64,000 nt of DNA from Nitrospira sp. (GCA_022226935.1 CP092081.1:3321566-3385565); one strand, 5' to 3'. Positions 31,643 through 41,408 are shown, counted from the stretch's first letter. Numbers and translations: made by a program. Notes: a model not told the origin generated them from the letters alone.

Positions 31643-32389
31643 ATGACCGACTCGGTGCAATCGATTTCATTGGTGGCCGCATTTTCAGCTGGCCTGCTGT
31701 CGTTTGTCTCCCCCTGCGTCCTGCCGCTGGTTCCGTCCTACATTTCATACATCACGGGCCTTTCGATCGAACAGCTGACCGACGTGTCAGAACGAAGCCG
31801 CTTTCGCAAGGCCATCATTCTGAATTCCCTCCTGTTCATCGCAGGATTCTCGACGGTATTTGTCGCGTTCGGCGCGTCGGCAAGCCTGCTGGGCCAGGCA
31901 TTGATTACCTATCAAGAACATTTGCGACGGTTCGGGGGAATTGTCGTGATTGTATTCGGCCTCTATCTTTTGGGAATCCTGAATCTGAATTTCCTGAAAA
32001 TGGAACACCGGTACCAATTCCGGAATCGTCCGGCCGGATTTCTTGGCTCGTTCTTGATCGGGATCGCATTTGCGGCTGGATGGACGCCTTGCGTCGGGCC
32101 TGTGCTCGGGACGATCCTCCTCTATGCGAGCACGACGGAATCGATGTTCAGTGGAGTCGTCTTGCTTACATTTTATTCCCTGGGATTAGCCCTGCCATTG
32201 TTCCTCACGGCGCTTGGGGTCGATCGATTCCTCAGTTACTTCAAGGAAGTGCGCGCCTATCTGTGGGGGGTGTCCACGGTGAGTGGGGTGTTGCTCATTG
32301 TGGTAGGCGTGATGATCTACGGGAATTCGTTGACCATGATTACGAGCTTTCTCGAACGATACGGGATTGGCTGGTACCTCGGGCAATAA
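31643..32389 (+). CDS. ccdA: Thiol-disulfide interchange membrane protein CcdA
   Basis: Carries reducing power from cytoplasmic thioredoxin across the membrane to the ResA/TlpA proteins. The 248-residue protein has six hydrophobic segments. The two active Cys lie in SFVSPCVLPLVPSYISY and AAGWTPCVGPVLGTIL. The ATG at 31643 follows the tlpA stop by one base, with AAGGG upstream. The frame extends upward to 31577, but that would overlap tlpA and is rejected. Confidence 0.92.
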   Translation: MTDSVQSISLVAAFSAGLLSFVSPCVLPLVPSYISYITGLSIEQLTDVSERSRFRKAIILNSLLFIAGFSTVFVAFGASASLLGQALITYQEHLRRFGGIVVIVFGLYLLGILNLNFLKMEHRYQFRNRPAGFLGSFLIGIAFAAGWTPCVGPVLGTILLYASTTESMFSGVVLLTFYSLGLALPLFLTALGVDRFLSYFKEVRAYLWGVSTVSGVLLIVVGVMIYGNSLTMITSFLERYGIGWYLGQ

Positions 32390-32450
32390 TCGGAATCTCT
32401 AAACTTTTCCCCGTCCGGCTCTTCCTACTCCCCTCCTATGCAGCAACAAT

Positions 32451-32473
32451 GTCTGACCTTGGTCAGGTCAGAC
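32451..32473. promoter_or_regulatory. Inverted repeat upstream of the GGR-family gene
   Basis: GTCTGACCT, 5-base spacer TGGTC, AGGTCAGAC: a perfect 9-bp inverted repeat whose arms also hold TGACC/GGTCA half-sites. It ends 39 bases before the ATG at 32513, a place where a repressor or activator could act. It could also be a hairpin in the transcript leaving ccdA, though no T-run follows. Confidence 0.4.
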
Positions 32474-32512
32474 TGGCGTGGGCATGGACATTCCACAATT
32501 GGTGCATAGCAC

Positions 32513-33718
32513 ATGCCTGACGCATACGAACTCACGCCTTACGATGTGATCATTATTGGGATGGGGCCGGCTGGAGCAGCAGCTGCTACGGCTCTGAGCC
32601 GCGGCGGCCTGGCGGTGCTCGGTTTGGATAAGGACGTGCATCCCCGGTACAAAGTGTGTGGCGGCGGCTTGTCGGCACGTATCGATCAGGTGTTGGGGCC
32701 TGGTTTTCAATCTGTCGTCGAGCAGTCTGTGAATGGTGTGCAATTTGTCTATCGGGGGCAAGATTCTCTGCTCATCGAATCGCCCAGGCCGATTGCCTAC
32801 ATGGTCATGCGAGATCGTTTCGACCACTATCTCGTACAGGAAGCGATTCAGGCGGGCACCCATATCCGAACCGGCCACGGTGTGGTGGAGCTCACGCAGG
32901 ATCCGCAAGGCGTGGAAGTTGTCACTGCACAGGGGCGCTATCGTGCCAGCATCGTCATCGGCGCAGACGGCGCGAATAGCCTGGTGGCGCGGCGGTTCTT
33001 TCCACGGAGATCTCAGTACCGGGCTCCCGCATTGGAAAGCGAGGTGCCGATCGGGGATAGAGGGCATGGTCCCGCCGCGACAACGATTCTCGTAGATGTG
33101 GGCGCGGCGCGTCAGGGGTACGGATGGATTTTTCCGAAGAAAGCATGCCTCTCTGTGGGAGTCGGAGAGTTTCGCCGCAAATCGAGGAGTCTGCGCGCGA
33201 CCTTTGACCGCTTTGTCACAGATGCGTGCGATGTGATCGGCCGGACAGTGCCGCGCCCGGGAGGGCATCCGATTCCGGTTTATGCAGAGTCTGAAGAATG
33301 TGGCCAGGAAGTGGATTCCCGTTTTGTCTCGGGCCGCGCGGTACTCGTCGGCGATGCTGCCCATTTGGTTGACCCGCTGTTCGGCGAGGGGATCTATTAC
33401 GCGATCCGTTCAGGGCAACTGGCGGCTCATGCCATACTCGCGCATCAAGGCGACCACCACGAGGCGCTGGCTGCCTACGAGGCTGCCTTGGAACGGGAGA
33501 TCCTTCCGGATTTCCACGTGACAGCCAAAATGGCCAAGGTCATTTATGCCTTTCCTCGCCTGGCATTCAAACTCTTGCGCCGTTACCAGGATGTCGTCCA
33601 GGATTATTTTGAAGTCCTGCAGGGATGCTCGACGGCTCAGCAATTTCTTCCCCACGCGAAGAAACGCCTGAAGGCATCGGTCAATGACCTTCTCCTCGAA
33701 GCATTACACCTGCGATAG
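32513..33718 (+). CDS. Geranylgeranyl-reductase-family FAD oxidoreductase
   Basis: A 401-residue flavoprotein with the FAD-binding start YDVIIIGMGPAGAAAATAL, the GGR-family motif YKVCGGGLSARI, a central GADGANSLVARRFF and the second FAD motif VLVGDAAHLVDPLFGEGIYY. The family saturates isoprenoid chains of quinones, chlorophylls or lipids. Menaquinone or other isoprenoid tails are likely substrates here; a chlorophyll role is not expected. It has its own inverted repeat upstream and no close downstream partner. Confidence 0.8.
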   Translation: MPDAYELTPYDVIIIGMGPAGAAAATALSRGGLAVLGLDKDVHPRYKVCGGGLSARIDQVLGPGFQSVVEQSVNGVQFVYRGQDSLLIESPRPIAYMVMRDRFDHYLVQEAIQAGTHIRTGHGVVELTQDPQGVEVVTAQGRYRASIVIGADGANSLVARRFFPRRSQYRAPALESEVPIGDRGHGPAATTILVDVGAARQGYGWIFPKKACLSVGVGEFRRKSRSLRATFDRFVTDACDVIGRTVPRPGGHPIPVYAESEECGQEVDSRFVSGRAVLVGDAAHLVDPLFGEGIYYAIRSGQLAAHAILAHQGDHHEALAAYEAALEREILPDFHVTAKMAKVIYAFPRLAFKLLRRYQDVVQDYFEVLQGCSTAQQFLPHAKKRLKASVNDLLLEALHLR

Positions 33719-33743
33719 GGGAGTGACCCGGGTGAGCGGTGCG

Positions 33744-34646
33744 TCAGCACCAGGCTCCCAGCCGGCATGAGACGAACGGCTGAGACAAGACGGCACTCGG
33801 GGCGCGTTTGAGTTCAGGCACCGCCGGAGCCGTAAAGGCCGACTGGACCGAGGCCGCGAGCAGCGTATTGGACGGTTGGCTTTGTGGAGCCGGCGCTTCT
33901 TTGCTGGCCACGATGGCCGCCGGCGGCGATTGTTTCTCCAGTTTGGCCAGCAGTCGACGGCCACTTCCCGCCACGTCACTGTTGGGATATTTCTCTGCTA
34001 AGAGCTGGAGCTTTTCCATGGCCCAATCGTTCGCGCCAAGTTCCTGATAGGTCAAGGCGAGATAATACAGGGCTTCCGGCGCCACCTTCTTATCCGGATA
34101 ATCCTTCATGATCATGTCGAATCGGTGAGCAGCCGCCAGGTATGACGAGCGGCGATAATAAAACTGCCCGACAAACAGGTGTGTCTGAGCGAGCCAATCA
34201 TGGCAGTCGGCCAGCCGTTGGAGCGCTTGGGCCTCATATTTGCTGTTGGGGAAGTCCTTCCGCAATTTTTCAAATGCGGCGATGGCTTTCTGAATGGGAT
34301 CCGGATCGCGGTCAATCGATTTTCCCATCCGAAGATGGCTTTCGCCCAAACGGAACTGGGCGTAGACGGCCAGTTGGTGACTGCGATGCAGTTCCAGGAA
34401 ATGCTGGTATTCGACGATGGCTTCGGCGAACTCTTCCTTGTCGAAAAAGGCCTCGCCACGTTTCATGATTACGTTGGGATCGTAGTTCTTTTCAATGGTG
34501 TCGCCGAGGAAGATTTGCTCGTCCGTCCCGCTTACGGGTTTGCCTTGGGCCGTAGTTTTGGGTTTGCTCGAACAGCCGACCGAAAAACACAGCAGTCCAA
34601 CGATAACAACTCCGCGCACACACCAATCCCTCGAATGCCGCTGCAT
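33744..34646 (-). CDS. bamD: Outer-membrane assembly lipoprotein BamD-like (TPR)
   Basis: A 300-residue lipoprotein. A hydrophobic signal ends in the lipobox-like FSVGC. Tetratricopeptide-type helices follow: VIMKRGEAFFDKEEFAEAIV, AVYAQFRLGESHLRMGK and SKYEAQALQRLADCHDWLAQ. This order fits BamD of the outer-membrane protein insertion machine. The C-terminal 60 residues are Pro/Ala/Ser-rich. GAAGGAGT lies upstream of the ATG at 34646; the frame extends to 34673. It is divergent from the KAS III gene. Confidence 0.8.
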   Translation of the reverse strand: MQRHSRDWCVRGVVIVGLLCFSVGCSSKPKTTAQGKPVSGTDEQIFLGDTIEKNYDPNVIMKRGEAFFDKEEFAEAIVEYQHFLELHRSHQLAVYAQFRLGESHLRMGKSIDRDPDPIQKAIAAFEKLRKDFPNSKYEAQALQRLADCHDWLAQTHLFVGQFYYRRSSYLAAAHRFDMIMKDYPDKKVAPEALYYLALTYQELGANDWAMEKLQLLAEKYPNSDVAGSGRRLLAKLEKQSPPAAIVASKEAPAPQSQPSNTLLAASVQSAFTAPAVPELKRAPSAVLSQPFVSCRLGAWC

Positions 34647-34851
34647 CCAGTGACTCCTTCGCACCACAAGCATGGATCATAGAGCAAATGCAACTACACA
34701 ATTTTTCTAGCAGATCGTGAAATGAAAAGCAACGAAATCAATGTCCGGAGTTGACCCTCCTGAAGCCGGGTCCTATAATCGCGCCGCACCTCTGAAGGCG
34801 ATGCGACCCGTGTAAAAAAGCCAATTCCTAGAATGCCCCAGTAGGAACTCC

Positions 34852-35844
34852 GTGAAGCGCAGTCGGATTGTCGGGACCGGTTCCTTTGTCCCTCCTCGAG
34901 TGGTCCATAACGAGGAGGTAGGGGAGCCGCTTGGATTGAATTCGGATCAGATTACCGCCCTGACCGGTATTCGCACGAGACATTGGGCCGGGCCGGGGCA
35001 CGCATCTTCGGATTTGGCGATAGAGGCAGGGCGGCGGGCCTGCGAAGCGGCCGGGATACCGCCGCAATCCCTGAACGCGATTCTCGTTTCGACCACTTCG
35101 CCGGACAGCGCCTTTCCTTCCACCGCCTGCCACGTGCAGCGCGCTCTCGGGGCTGAGACGGTCATGGCGTTTGACCTGTCGGCGTCTTGCTCGGGATTTC
35201 TGTATGGATTGTCGATGGCCGATGCCATGATCAGGAGCGGCCACATCCGATCCTGCTTGGTCGTGGCGGCCGAAGTGAAGTCCCGCTCGCTGGATCCGGC
35301 GGATAGAGAAACAGCCGTCTTGTTCGGCGATGGTGCGGGTGCCGTCGTGCTCGTGCAGGAAGAATCGATTCGCCCGGAAGCTGCGGGCATTCTAGGCGTG
35401 CGCCTGTATGCAGAGGGGGGGGGGCATGGCCTCATCACCATTCCTGCAGGAGGGTCGCGGAAGCCCAGCGGCACGGAAACCGTCCGTGGAAAAGAACACC
35501 TCTTGCGGATGCGGGGAAGCGCCGTGTTTCGCACCGCCATCCGTCATTTGGAACAAGCAATTCTCGAACTGTTGAAGGAATTCGGGCTCTCGACCATTGA
35601 TGTGAGCAGGGTCATTGCTCACCAAGCCAACGCCAGGATTTTGGAGCAACTTCGCCGCCGCCTCGGGCTGCCCCGAGAGGTGGTCTATTCGGTCATTGAA
35701 CGTTACGGCAATACTTCGTCCGCATCCCTTCCTATCGCACTGGACTGTGCAGTTCGGGAGCAGCGGCTAGCGGCTGGAGATGTCGTGGTATTAGCAGCAT
35801 TCGGCGGGGGCTTAACCTGGGCCACAGGCTTAGTGCGCTGGTAA
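34852..35844 (+). CDS. fabH: 3-oxoacyl-ACP synthase III (KAS III)
   Basis: A 330-residue condensing enzyme that starts fatty-acid chains from acetyl-CoA and malonyl-ACP. The catalytic Cys is Cys113 in FDLSASCSGFLYGL. His lies in VIAHQANARIL, and Asn in ERYGNTSSASLP. The GTG start is the only one that keeps the normal RIVGTGSFVPPRVV opening. It stands alone, outside a fab operon, so it could be a specialised KAS III paralogue. Confidence 0.9.
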   Translation: MKRSRIVGTGSFVPPRVVHNEEVGEPLGLNSDQITALTGIRTRHWAGPGHASSDLAIEAGRRACEAAGIPPQSLNAILVSTTSPDSAFPSTACHVQRALGAETVMAFDLSASCSGFLYGLSMADAMIRSGHIRSCLVVAAEVKSRSLDPADRETAVLFGDGAGAVVLVQEESIRPEAAGILGVRLYAEGGGHGLITIPAGGSRKPSGTETVRGKEHLLRMRGSAVFRTAIRHLEQAILELLKEFGLSTIDVSRVIAHQANARILEQLRRRLGLPREVVYSVIERYGNTSSASLPIALDCAVREQRLAAGDVVVLAAFGGGLTWATGLVRW

Positions 35845-35868
35845 CCCCTCGCGGCTAGAAAGGACGTT

Positions 35869-36486
35869 ATGTTCGGTCTCATACCCCGGGAAGAAGCGTT
35901 TTTCGATTTGTTCAAGAATGCGGCGCATAACATGATCGAAGGTAGCCGTCTTTTGAAGGACATGACGGAAGACTTTCGGAATCCGGTTGAGAAAGCAAAG
36001 CGGATTAAGGATGTCGAACACGTTGGGGACGGCATCACCCATGACATCGCCCGGAAACTGAATCAGACGTTCATTACTCCCATTGACCGGGAAGACATCC
36101 ACGATTTGGCGAGTGCCCTGGACGACATTCTGGATGTAGTCGAGGCGATTGCGGATCGTTTCGTGCTGTATAAGGTCGTCGCACCGACGGAGGCTGCGAT
36201 CAGATTGGCCAACGTTCTGTATCAGGCGGCCGTTGAGGTTGGAGCCACGGTGGACTTACTGGGCAAGTCCCATCAGGCGGTCACGGAATGCAGCGTGCGG
36301 GTGAATAGCCTGGAAAACGAAGCCGATCGCATTTCGCGCGATGCCATCTCGTCCTTGTTCGAGAAGGAGACGGATCCGATCGCCGTCATCAAATGGAAAG
36401 AAATTTACGAAAATTTCGAGGCGGGGACGGATCGGTGTGAAGATGTCGCAAACATTCTCGAGCGCATCGCCTTGAAGCACACCTAA
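35869..36486 (+). CDS. DUF47 (PhoU-like) phosphate transport regulator
   Basis: A 205-residue all-helical PhoU-like protein of the DUF47 family: EEAFFDLFKNAAHNMIEGSR, KRIKDVEHVGDGITHDI and FITPIDREDIHDLASALDDI. Such genes normally pair with Pit transporters, as here (66 bases apart), and probably regulate the transporter. AAAGGAC precedes the ATG. Confidence 0.9.
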   Translation: MFGLIPREEAFFDLFKNAAHNMIEGSRLLKDMTEDFRNPVEKAKRIKDVEHVGDGITHDIARKLNQTFITPIDREDIHDLASALDDILDVVEAIADRFVLYKVVAPTEAAIRLANVLYQAAVEVGATVDLLGKSHQAVTECSVRVNSLENEADRISRDAISSLFEKETDPIAVIKWKEIYENFEAGTDRCEDVANILERIALKHT

Positions 36487-36551
36487 GCCACTCCCGCACA
36501 TTCTTTCGTTACTCATCCTGAGCAATACTCAAGGGGTAGGACGCGGCATTC

Positions 36552-37544
36552 ATGGCTGAACTGAGTGGATTGTTGTTAGTCGTCGTGATTTTGGCGTTGC
36601 TATTTGATTTTTCCAACGGTTGGCATGACAGCGCCAATGCCATCGCGACGGTGGTCTCCACGCGCGTGGTCAGTCCCTCTACGGCGGTGCTAGTTGCTGG
36701 TGCCTTGAACGTCGCTGGGGCGTTCATGTCCACTGCCGTGGCTAAGATGGTCGGCACGGGGATCGTTGATCCCCAGTCGGTGACCCAGACCGTGGTGGCC
36801 TCCGCGCTGGCCGGCGCCATCGTATGGAATTTCATGACCCTTCTCCTGGGGCTACCCACTAGCTCCTCCCATGCGTTGATCGGTGGATTGGTAGGGGCTG
36901 CGCTGACCCATGGCGGGATGGCCGCCGTCAAATTCTCCGGTCTACGCTCGGTGCTCGAGGCGATGATCCTGTCGCCATTTTTTGGGTTTGCGATTGGGCT
37001 GGTATTGATGGTGGTCTTGAGCTGGCTCTTTTTTCGAGTGCCACGGGCCATGGCCTTGAGATTGTTCTCCCGCCTGCAACTCGTCTCCGCGAGTTTTATG
37101 GCGTTCAGTCACGGGGCGAACGATGCACAAAAAGCCATGGGCATCATTACGCTGGCGCTTGTCTCGGCCGGGGTCCTGCCCACTGCGGAAGTCCCAACCT
37201 GGGTGATCGGGTCCTGCGCTCTGGCGATGGGGCTCGGCACGGCTGTGGGAGGATGGCGCATTGTCCGAACCCTGGGGATGCGGATTGTGAAACTCGAGCC
37301 GGTCCATGGGTTTGCGGCCGAAACGGGGGCCGCAATCGTGTTGATGGCCACGGCGCATATCGGACTTCCGGTCAGCACGACCCATACCATCACCTCAACG
37401 GTCATGGGCGTCGGAGCCGTCAAGCGGGTCTCGGCGGTCCGGTGGGGAGTCACTCGTCGCATCCTCTCGGCCTGGCTCTTCACCCTGCCGGGAGCTGCGC
37501 TTCTCTCGACTATCTGTTACTGGCTCCTGTCGAAATTGTCGTAG
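36552..37544 (+). CDS. pit: Inorganic phosphate transporter, Pit family
   Basis: A 330-residue membrane transporter with about ten hydrophobic segments. The two family repeats are visible: DFSNGWHDSANAIATVVSTR near the start and FSHGANDAQKAMGIITLAL past the middle, with GLPTSSSHALIGG and GLPVSTTHTITS. Its last 35 bases overlap the 3' end of the convergent phoR gene, so the phosphate uptake and phosphate sensing genes are tail to tail. Confidence 0.92.
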   Translation: MAELSGLLLVVVILALLFDFSNGWHDSANAIATVVSTRVVSPSTAVLVAGALNVAGAFMSTAVAKMVGTGIVDPQSVTQTVVASALAGAIVWNFMTLLLGLPTSSSHALIGGLVGAALTHGGMAAVKFSGLRSVLEAMILSPFFGFAIGLVLMVVLSWLFFRVPRAMALRLFSRLQLVSASFMAFSHGANDAQKAMGIITLALVSAGVLPTAEVPTWVIGSCALAMGLGTAVGGWRIVRTLGMRIVKLEPVHGFAAETGAAIVLMATAHIGLPVSTTHTITSTVMGVGAVKRVSAVRWGVTRRILSAWLFTLPGAALLSTICYWLLSKLS

Positions 37545-39369
37545 GCGGCTCCTGCGCGACGGGCAGATGCACCACAAACCGGCTGCCCCTCGGCGCATTG
37601 CCCTCCACCCAGACATGCCCGCTATGGGCCTCCACGATATGTTTGACGATGGCGAGCCCCAGCCCAGTTCCGCCAAGTTCTCGCGAGCGGGCCTTATCGA
37701 CTCTGTAGAACCGTTCGAAGACTCTCGGCCGGTCGGCTTCGGGAATGCCGATTCCCGAGTCTGCCACGACGATCTCAACCATCGGGCGCGGTGACGTCGT
37801 CCGGCTTTGTGTCGCATGGCGGATGGCCATGGAGATGCGCCCCTGATCAGGCGTGTACTTCACCGCATTTTCCAGCAGGTTGATAAAGACCTGAACCAGG
37901 CGTTCCTCATCCCCTTCCACCACGACATACTCGTCCGGAAGCGACAGTTCGATCGTGTGGTGTTTCTTGTCCGCTAACGGCTTGATCACTGCCACTGTTC
38001 GCTCCAGCAAGGCGCGCAATTCCACCGGCTCCCGACGAAACAGCACCTGTCCGGACTCGATCTGCGACAATTGCAGCAGGTCGTCGAGGATGAGGTTCAG
38101 ACGATTGCTTTGCCGCATGATGATTTCCAGAAATGCTGCGGCTGTCGAAGGGTCGTCCTTGCCGCCGTCCAGCAGGGCTTCGACGTATCCCTTGATGGAC
38201 GTAAGAGGGGTACGGAGCTCGTGTGACACATTGGCGACGAAATCTTTGCGGATTTTCTCCAATCGACGCAGTTCGGTAATGTCATGGAAGACAAATACGG
38301 CACAGGCCTCCTGCTCACGGTTGCCGCCGGCGATTGACGCTTCCACACGCAGGCAGCTGCCGCTAGGGGAGAGTGTAATTTCCCCGCCCTGGCCGGACCG
38401 TGTCTGCAATACGGCGGAGACCAGCGAGGTTAGTCCTTCATGTCGGATCAGTTCGGCATAATGACGGCCACGCGACTCCGTCAGCTCTAAGGCGAACATC
38501 CGCTCCAATGCTGGATTCACCTGAACGACCGTGCCTTGGTAGTCCAGCACCATCACACCCTCAACCATCGCGATGAGCATGGCCAGAAGTTGGGCACGGT
38601 CGTCGGAGACTTCCTTAATTTTCGTCTCCAGCTGATCGGTCATTTGGTTGAGTGTGCGCGCCAGCAAACCGACCTCGTCCGATGATGAGACGACGAGTCG
38701 GATCCCGGGCGTCCCTGCAGCGAGTTGCCGGGCGGAAGCCGCCATCTCTGACAGCGGCTTCGTGAGATTGCGCGACACCCAGAGGCTGAGTACCATCGCC
38801 AAGAGAAAGGCGGCGCCGAACGCCGTCAGCAAATCCTGTTGAATGCGCCGCACCCGCTCATCGATGGAGGTCAGCGGTAGGCCGAGGCGGATAACCGGGA
38901 CGCCCGGTAGTGCGTGCGTCGGTTCGGAAAGGAGCCGCGCCACATAATATGTGCGTTCTCCGGTAGTCTGGCTGGCGCGAATATCCATGCCGCGGCCAGA
39001 TGCCAGAGCTTGGGCCACTTCCGGGCGAGCCAGATGATTATCGACGTGAGTCAGTCCTTCGGCGGGGACGGCGCTGTCCGAGAGCACGGTCCCGTCCTGC
39101 TTGATGACGGTGATGCGAAGACGAGCCTGTTGGCTGAGTTCGCGGATGGTGGCATGAAGGAGTGGTCCGGGAACCGCTTGTCCGGTTTGATCAAACAGCG
39201 GCCGGAGTGTCATGGCGGCCAAGCCGCTACGTGTCTCCAGCATTTCCGCCATGCGGCTGAGTTCGGTCTGTTCGACCGAGCGGATGACGAGCCAGCCCGC
39301 GACCAGGAGGCCGACGAGGACGGCAGCGACCGTGCCTAAGGCGACTTTCCACCGGAGGCTGAGGTTCAT
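37510..39369 (-). CDS. phoR: Phosphate regulon sensor histidine kinase PhoR-like
   Basis: A 619-residue membrane kinase: a TM segment near 10-28 (VAAVLVGLLVAGWLV), a periplasmic domain to about 170, a second TM (GAAFLLAMVLSLWVS), HAMP, a PAS domain (about 260-370), then HisKA with the phospho-His383 in ANVSHELRTPLTSIKGY and HATPase (NLLENAVKYTP, DSGIGIPE, GGTGLGLAIVK). Domain order fits PhoR. Its ATG overlaps the phoB stop in ATGA. It converges on the Pit gene, which supports phosphate as the signal. Confidence 0.88.
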   Translation of the reverse strand: MNLSLRWKVALGTVAAVLVGLLVAGWLVIRSVEQTELSRMAEMLETRSGLAAMTLRPLFDQTGQAVPGPLLHATIRELSQQARLRITVIKQDGTVLSDSAVPAEGLTHVDNHLARPEVAQALASGRGMDIRASQTTGERTYYVARLLSEPTHALPGVPVIRLGLPLTSIDERVRRIQQDLLTAFGAAFLLAMVLSLWVSRNLTKPLSEMAASARQLAAGTPGIRLVVSSSDEVGLLARTLNQMTDQLETKIKEVSDDRAQLLAMLIAMVEGVMVLDYQGTVVQVNPALERMFALELTESRGRHYAELIRHEGLTSLVSAVLQTRSGQGGEITLSPSGSCLRVEASIAGGNREQEACAVFVFHDITELRRLEKIRKDFVANVSHELRTPLTSIKGYVEALLDGGKDDPSTAAAFLEIIMRQSNRLNLILDDLLQLSQIESGQVLFRREPVELRALLERTVAVIKPLADKKHHTIELSLPDEYVVVEGDEERLVQVFINLLENAVKYTPDQGRISMAIRHATQSRTTSPRPMVEIVVADSGIGIPEADRPRVFERFYRVDKARSRELGGTGLGLAIVKHIVEAHSGHVWVEGNAPRGSRFVVHLPVAQEPPTTISTGASNR

Positions 39370-40082
39370 GCCGGAATATCGGACTCGCGCAATTTGTATC
39401 CGAGTGATTTGATCGACACGATAGCGTCATCCAGAAGCGGGAGTTTCTGTTTGAGCCGGCGCACGTGAACATCCACCGTGCGAGTAGTCCCATAATAATC
39501 ATAGCCCCACACGGCACTGAGCAAGACATCGCGCGTCAGCACTCGTCCGACATTGCGCAGCAGGTGCTCCAAGAGACCGAATTCCTTCGCGGTGAGCGTG
39601 ACTTCCTCTCCCTGGAGCCGGACTTCATGTCGGGAGAGATCCACGGTCAAGGGGCCGTAATGATATTGGGTTTGCGGACTGTTCGCGTTGCGATCCAGCC
39701 GCCGGAGCAACGCCTTGACCCGCGCCACCAGAGCTTTGGGGCTGAATGGTTTAGTGACATAATCATCCGCCCCCAGCTCCAGCCCGATCACCGTATCGGA
39801 CTCTTCGGCCTTGGCGGTCAGCATGAGGATGGGCAGCAGCGCGGTCTCCTGGTTCAAACGGATCCGCTTGCAGACCTCCAACCCGTCCAGTTCAGGCAAC
39901 ATCAGATCGAGAATAATCAGATCGGGATGTTCGGCCTTCACCTGACGAAGGCCTTCCGTGCCGGTCATAGCTGAAACTGTCCGGAATCCTTCTTTCTCTA
40001 GGTAGAGTTTGACCAGTTGGAGGATGTCTTTTTCATCTTCAACGATCAGAATCTTTTTATGCGTGCTGGAAGGAGACGTCAT
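39366..40082 (-). CDS. phoB: Response regulator PhoB-like (OmpR/PhoB class)
   Basis: A 238-residue regulator. The receiver domain has the acidic pair (IVEDEKD), a phospho-Asp in DLIILDLMLPELDG and Lys in DYVTKPFSPKALVARV. The winged-helix output domain ends with DVHVRRLKQKLP. The ATG at 40082 (MTSPSS) is preferred to a GTG at 40100. It is translationally coupled to phoR by an ATGA overlap. Confidence 0.9.
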   Translation of the reverse strand: MTSPSSTHKKILIVEDEKDILQLVKLYLEKEGFRTVSAMTGTEGLRQVKAEHPDLIILDLMLPELDGLEVCKRIRLNQETALLPILMLTAKAEESDTVIGLELGADDYVTKPFSPKALVARVKALLRRLDRNANSPQTQYHYGPLTVDLSRHEVRLQGEEVTLTAKEFGLLEHLLRNVGRVLTRDVLLSAVWGYDYYGTTRTVDVHVRRLKQKLPLLDDAIVSIKSLGYKLRESDIPA

Positions 40083-40255
40083 GGCGGGATTGTCCCACAC
40101 TGGGTCAGTGGCCTCAACTGCTTTTAGGGTGGAACCAGTCGAATGACGCGGTTGACGTCAAGGCCGGGTCTGACGTAAGGTGATCGCTTAGTGAGGCGAT
40201 GTGTATACCCCGGCAGGCCGGGCAGCCCTTCATGAGCGCGAGAGGGAACCAGCAG

Positions 40256-41218
40256 ATGAAGATATACTTAGCCAATCCTCGCGGATTCTGCGCGGGCGTC
40301 GACCGCGCCATCGATATCGTCGATCTGTCTCTGAAAAAATACGGCGCGCCGATCTATGTGCGTCATGAGATCGTCCATAGCCGGCACGTGGTGAACTCGC
40401 TCCGGCACAAGGGGGCCGTATTCGTGGAAGAATTGAACGAGGTGCCGGAAGGATCAGTGGTGATCTTCAGCGCCCACGGTGTGGCGAAGTCGGTATGGGA
40501 AGAGGCCCAGAGCCGCCGCCTGCATGTGATCGATGCCACTTGCCCGCTGGTGATCAAGGTGCATAACGAAGTCAACCGCGATTACACGCAAGGCTACGAA
40601 TTGATTTTGATCGGCCATGCAGGGCACCCCGAGGTGATCGGGACGCTGGGGCAGATTCCGGACAAGTTCCACCTCGTGTCCTCGGTGCAGGATGTCGAAA
40701 CGCTCCAGGTCGAAAAGACGCAGAATCTGTCCTATGTCACCCAGACGACCCTCAGCGTCGATGAATGCCGGGATATCGTCGAAGCCTTACATCGGCGCTT
40801 TCCGAATATCAAAGGCCCGCATCAGGAAGATATCTGTTATGCCACGCAGAACCGCCAGAATGCGGTCAAAATGTTATCCAAGCTGGTCGATGTCATTCTC
40901 GTCATCGGGTCGCCGAATAGTTCCAATTCGAACCGGTTGCGCGAATTGGGCGAGCATTGCGGCATTCCCTCCTATCTCATCGATGCCGCATCGGACATCA
41001 ACCCGGATTGGTTGAAGGATGCCAAGAGCGTCGGCTTGTCGGCGGGCGCGTCTGCTCCTGAAGTGCTGGTCACGGAAGTGGTGGCTTATCTGAAGCGCCT
41101 GGGTTCTTCTGAAGAGGTCGAGGAACTGACCGTCATCGAAGAAGATGTGGAGTTTCTCCTGCCGAAGGAATTGGTCACTATCGAGTCGGCTTCTCGCACC
41201 GCGGCTTCGGCGAATTAA
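40256..41218 (+). CDS. ispH: 4-hydroxy-3-methylbut-2-enyl diphosphate reductase
   Basis: Last MEP-pathway enzyme, forming IPP and DMAPP with a [4Fe-4S] cluster. The 320-residue protein has cluster Cys in [27 protein letters not shown] and [15 protein letters not shown], plus the family segments [12 protein letters not shown] and PEVIGTLGQ. The ATG at 40256 starts at [11 protein letters not shown]; upstream in-frame starts (40199, 40232) lack support. A C-terminal 35-residue acidic tail follows the core. dxs and ispG lie 13 kb away in the same window. Confidence 0.94.
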   Translation: MKIYLANPRGFCAGVDRAIDIVDLSLKKYGAPIYVRHEIVHSRHVVNSLRHKGAVFVEELNEVPEGSVVIFSAHGVAKSVWEEAQSRRLHVIDATCPLVIKVHNEVNRDYTQGYELILIGHAGHPEVIGTLGQIPDKFHLVSSVQDVETLQVEKTQNLSYVTQTTLSVDECRDIVEALHRRFPNIKGPHQEDICYATQNRQNAVKMLSKLVDVILVIGSPNSSNSNRLRELGEHCGIPSYLIDAASDINPDWLKDAKSVGLSAGASAPEVLVTEVVAYLKRLGSSEEVEELTVIEEDVEFLLPKELVTIESASRTAASAN

Positions 41219-41256
41219 TACGCCGGCCCTCCTCACATTGTCCTACAGGCAGATCC

Positions 41257-41290
41257 GGCCATTCCTCCATATATTGGGGGAGTGGCCTTT
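41257..41290 (+). terminator. Likely terminator after ispH
   Basis: A 12-bp stem (41257-41268 with 41276-41287, two G-U pairs in RNA), 7-base loop and a short T run TTTATATT. It lies 38 bases after the ispH stop. Confidence 0.6.
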
Positions 41291-41408
41291 ATATTCCCCC
41301 ATATCAAGGGCTTTTTCTTTGCATTGATGCGATCGCTGTGATAGAAGGTTTTTCGTTTTCTTCCTCACAACGCGTCCTTTCTCAACCTTCTTGCTCTGGA
41401 GGTCGCCG

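Noticed and set aside
40144..40175. TGACG repeats (40144, 40153, 40171) between phoB and ispH as a Pho box
   Set aside because: The spacing is 9 and 18 bp, not the 11 bp of PhoB boxes, and the sequence does not match.
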